Below are positions 4,913 through 5,644 of a stretch of 5,644 nucleotides of DNA, in pieces. Under the pieces are notes generated by a model that was not told where the DNA came from, ran no database searches, and saw nothing but the letters and a program-made list of their open reading frames with translations. Numbering within the stretch: the stretch's first letter is position 1; the number at the start of each line of letters is the position of its first letter. Both the position numbers and the translations under genes were made by a program. The DNA lies in assembly GCA_025934595.1 (NCBI GenBank), contig JAICXU010000261.1, positions 1 to 5,644 of the forward strand, read 5' to 3'. Source of the DNA: Polyangiaceae bacterium (GTDB lineage: Bacteria > Myxococcota_A > Polyangia > Polyangiales > Polyangiaceae).

Positions 4913-5644
4913 ATGAGTCGAGAGATCACCAAACGAAGAAATGGGAACGGGCGGGCGCTCACGATTGGCGCGCACGGCGAGGAAGCCGTGACGGAAAAGG
5001 ACCAGAGCCCGACGCTCGACTTCGGTCATGCGTGGGACTACGCGCCCGCGCCGGAAGCCACCGATCACGTCAAAATTCAGCCGAGATACGAGCTGTTCAT
5101 CGACGGCAAGTGGCGGGCGCCGAAGAGCGGAAAATATTTCGACACCATCTCGCCGTCGACGGAGCAAAAGCTCGCGGAGGTGGCGGAGGCAGGACAGGCG
5201 GACGTGGACCTCGCCGTGTCGGCGGCTCGGAATGCGTACGAAAAAGTCTGGTCGAAGATGCGGCCCGCCGAACGTGCAAAATACATCTTTCGCATTTCGC
5301 GCGCGATTCAAGAGAAAGCGCGCGAGCTCGCGATCGTGGAGTCGCTCGACGGCGGCAAGCCGATCAAGGAGTCGCGCGACGTCGACGTTCCGCTCGCCGC
5401 GGCGCACTTTTTTTTATCACGGCGGTTGGGCGGACAAGATCGACTACGCGTTCCACGGCCGCAAAGCGCGGCCGCTCGGAGTCGCGGCGCAAGTGATCCC
5501 CTGGAATTTCCCGCTGCTCATGGCGGCGTGGAAATTGGCGCCGGCGCTCGCGTGTGGAAACACGGTCGTCTTGAAGCCGGCGGAGACCACGCCGCTCACC
5601 GCGCTCTTGCTCGCGAAGATCATCGAGGAGGCGGAGCTGCCGCC
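4913..5644 (+). CDS. Aldehyde dehydrogenase (NAD(P)+-dependent), N-terminal part, with apparent +1 frameshift
   Basis: The N-terminal part of an ALDH-superfamily enzyme, which oxidises an aldehyde to an acid using NAD(P)+. From the ATG at 4913, about 65 residues of extension (with FGHAWDYAPAPE) precede the classical start YELFIDGKW, then SPSTEQKLAEVAEA and the helical AERAKYIFRISRAIQEK segment. The frame holds through LAAAHFF at His165 (5405-5407) and then breaks: the eight T's at 5408-5415 are one too many. Skipping one T restores YHGGWADKIDY, then the cofactor-binding core with PWNFP (catalytic-type Asn198), LACGNTVVLKPAE (NAD-binding Lys and Glu) and TALLLAKIIEEA. The uncorrected frame has no stop before the window ends but reads as Arg-rich nonsense. 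The catalytic Cys and Glu lie beyond the right edge. It follows deoC on the same strand, so acetaldehyde is the likeliest substrate (inference). A live gene with a sequencing error is more likely than a pseudogene, because the downstream frame is perfectly conserved. Confidence 0.88.
   Translation, partial: MSREITKRRNGNGRALTIGAHGEEAVTEKDQSPTLDFGHAWDYAPAPEATDHVKIQPRYELFIDGKWRAPKSGKYFDTISPSTEQKLAEVAEAGQADVDLAVSAARNAYEKVWSKMRPAERAKYIFRISRAIQEKARELAIVESLDGGKPIKESRDVDVPLAAAHFFLSRRLGGQDRLRVPRPQSAAARSRGASDPLEFPAAHGGVEIGAGARVWKHGRLEAGGDHAAHRALAREDHRGGGAAA
5408..5415 (+). other. T8 homopolymer at the aldehyde dehydrogenase frameshift
   Basis: Eight consecutive T's, where family-like sequence on both sides (AAAHFF before, YHGGWADK after) requires seven. 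It is the longest homopolymer noticed in the window. Possible causes are an indel error, a true mutation, or polymerase slippage. Confidence 0.85.

Noticed and set aside
5032..5496. Alternative plus-strand open frame across the aldehyde dehydrogenase
   Set aside because: Arg-rich translation with no family similarity; the aldehyde dehydrogenase motifs are in other frames.
1..5644. CRISPR arrays, insertion sequences, phage or toxin-antitoxin genes
   Set aside because: No regularly spaced direct repeats, transposase or integrase motifs, or terminal inverted repeats with target duplications were seen; the tRNA is not followed by an integrase or a visible repeated 3' end.

Overview
The window looks like ordinary chromosome from a high-GC myxobacterium-type bacterium (Myxococcota, probably Polyangia). 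This is an inference from gene content: a Hanks-type Ser/Thr kinase with a long charged linker, a lipoprotein with a Gly/Ser/Asp-rich spacer, codons rich in G/C with scattered A and T runs, and a long-form deoxyribose-phosphate aldolase beside an aldehyde dehydrogenase. The genus cannot be settled from the sequence alone. There are no insertion sequences, phage genes or CRISPR repeats.

Layout from left to right: (1) the 3' part of a Ser/Thr protein kinase (+), cut by the left edge and ending in a C-terminal membrane anchor; (2) a tRNA-Leu(CAA) gene (+); (3) a convergent lipoprotein gene (-) encoding a signal peptide, low-complexity linker and beta-propeller-like domain; (4) divergently, rpsU for ribosomal protein bS21 (+); (5) a two-gene redox unit (+), a ferredoxin:thioredoxin reductase catalytic-subunit homologue followed 17 nt later by a CxxC thioredoxin-fold protein; (6) deoC (+), the long DERA form; (7) an intergenic stretch packed with inverted repeats; (8) the 5' part of an aldehyde dehydrogenase (+), cut by the right edge and broken by one extra T in a run of eight T's.

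Two functional pairings stand out. The FTR-like iron-sulfur enzyme and the thioredoxin-like protein probably pass electrons from ferredoxin to cytoplasmic disulfides. DeoC splits deoxyribose-5-phosphate into glyceraldehyde-3-phosphate and acetaldehyde, and the adjacent aldehyde dehydrogenase is well placed to oxidise the acetaldehyde. No clearly unprecedented system is visible. The points most worth a second look are the aldehyde dehydrogenase frameshift, the competing hairpins before that gene, the His-to-Asp change in the FTR motif, and start codons that sit where a leaderless transcript would begin.
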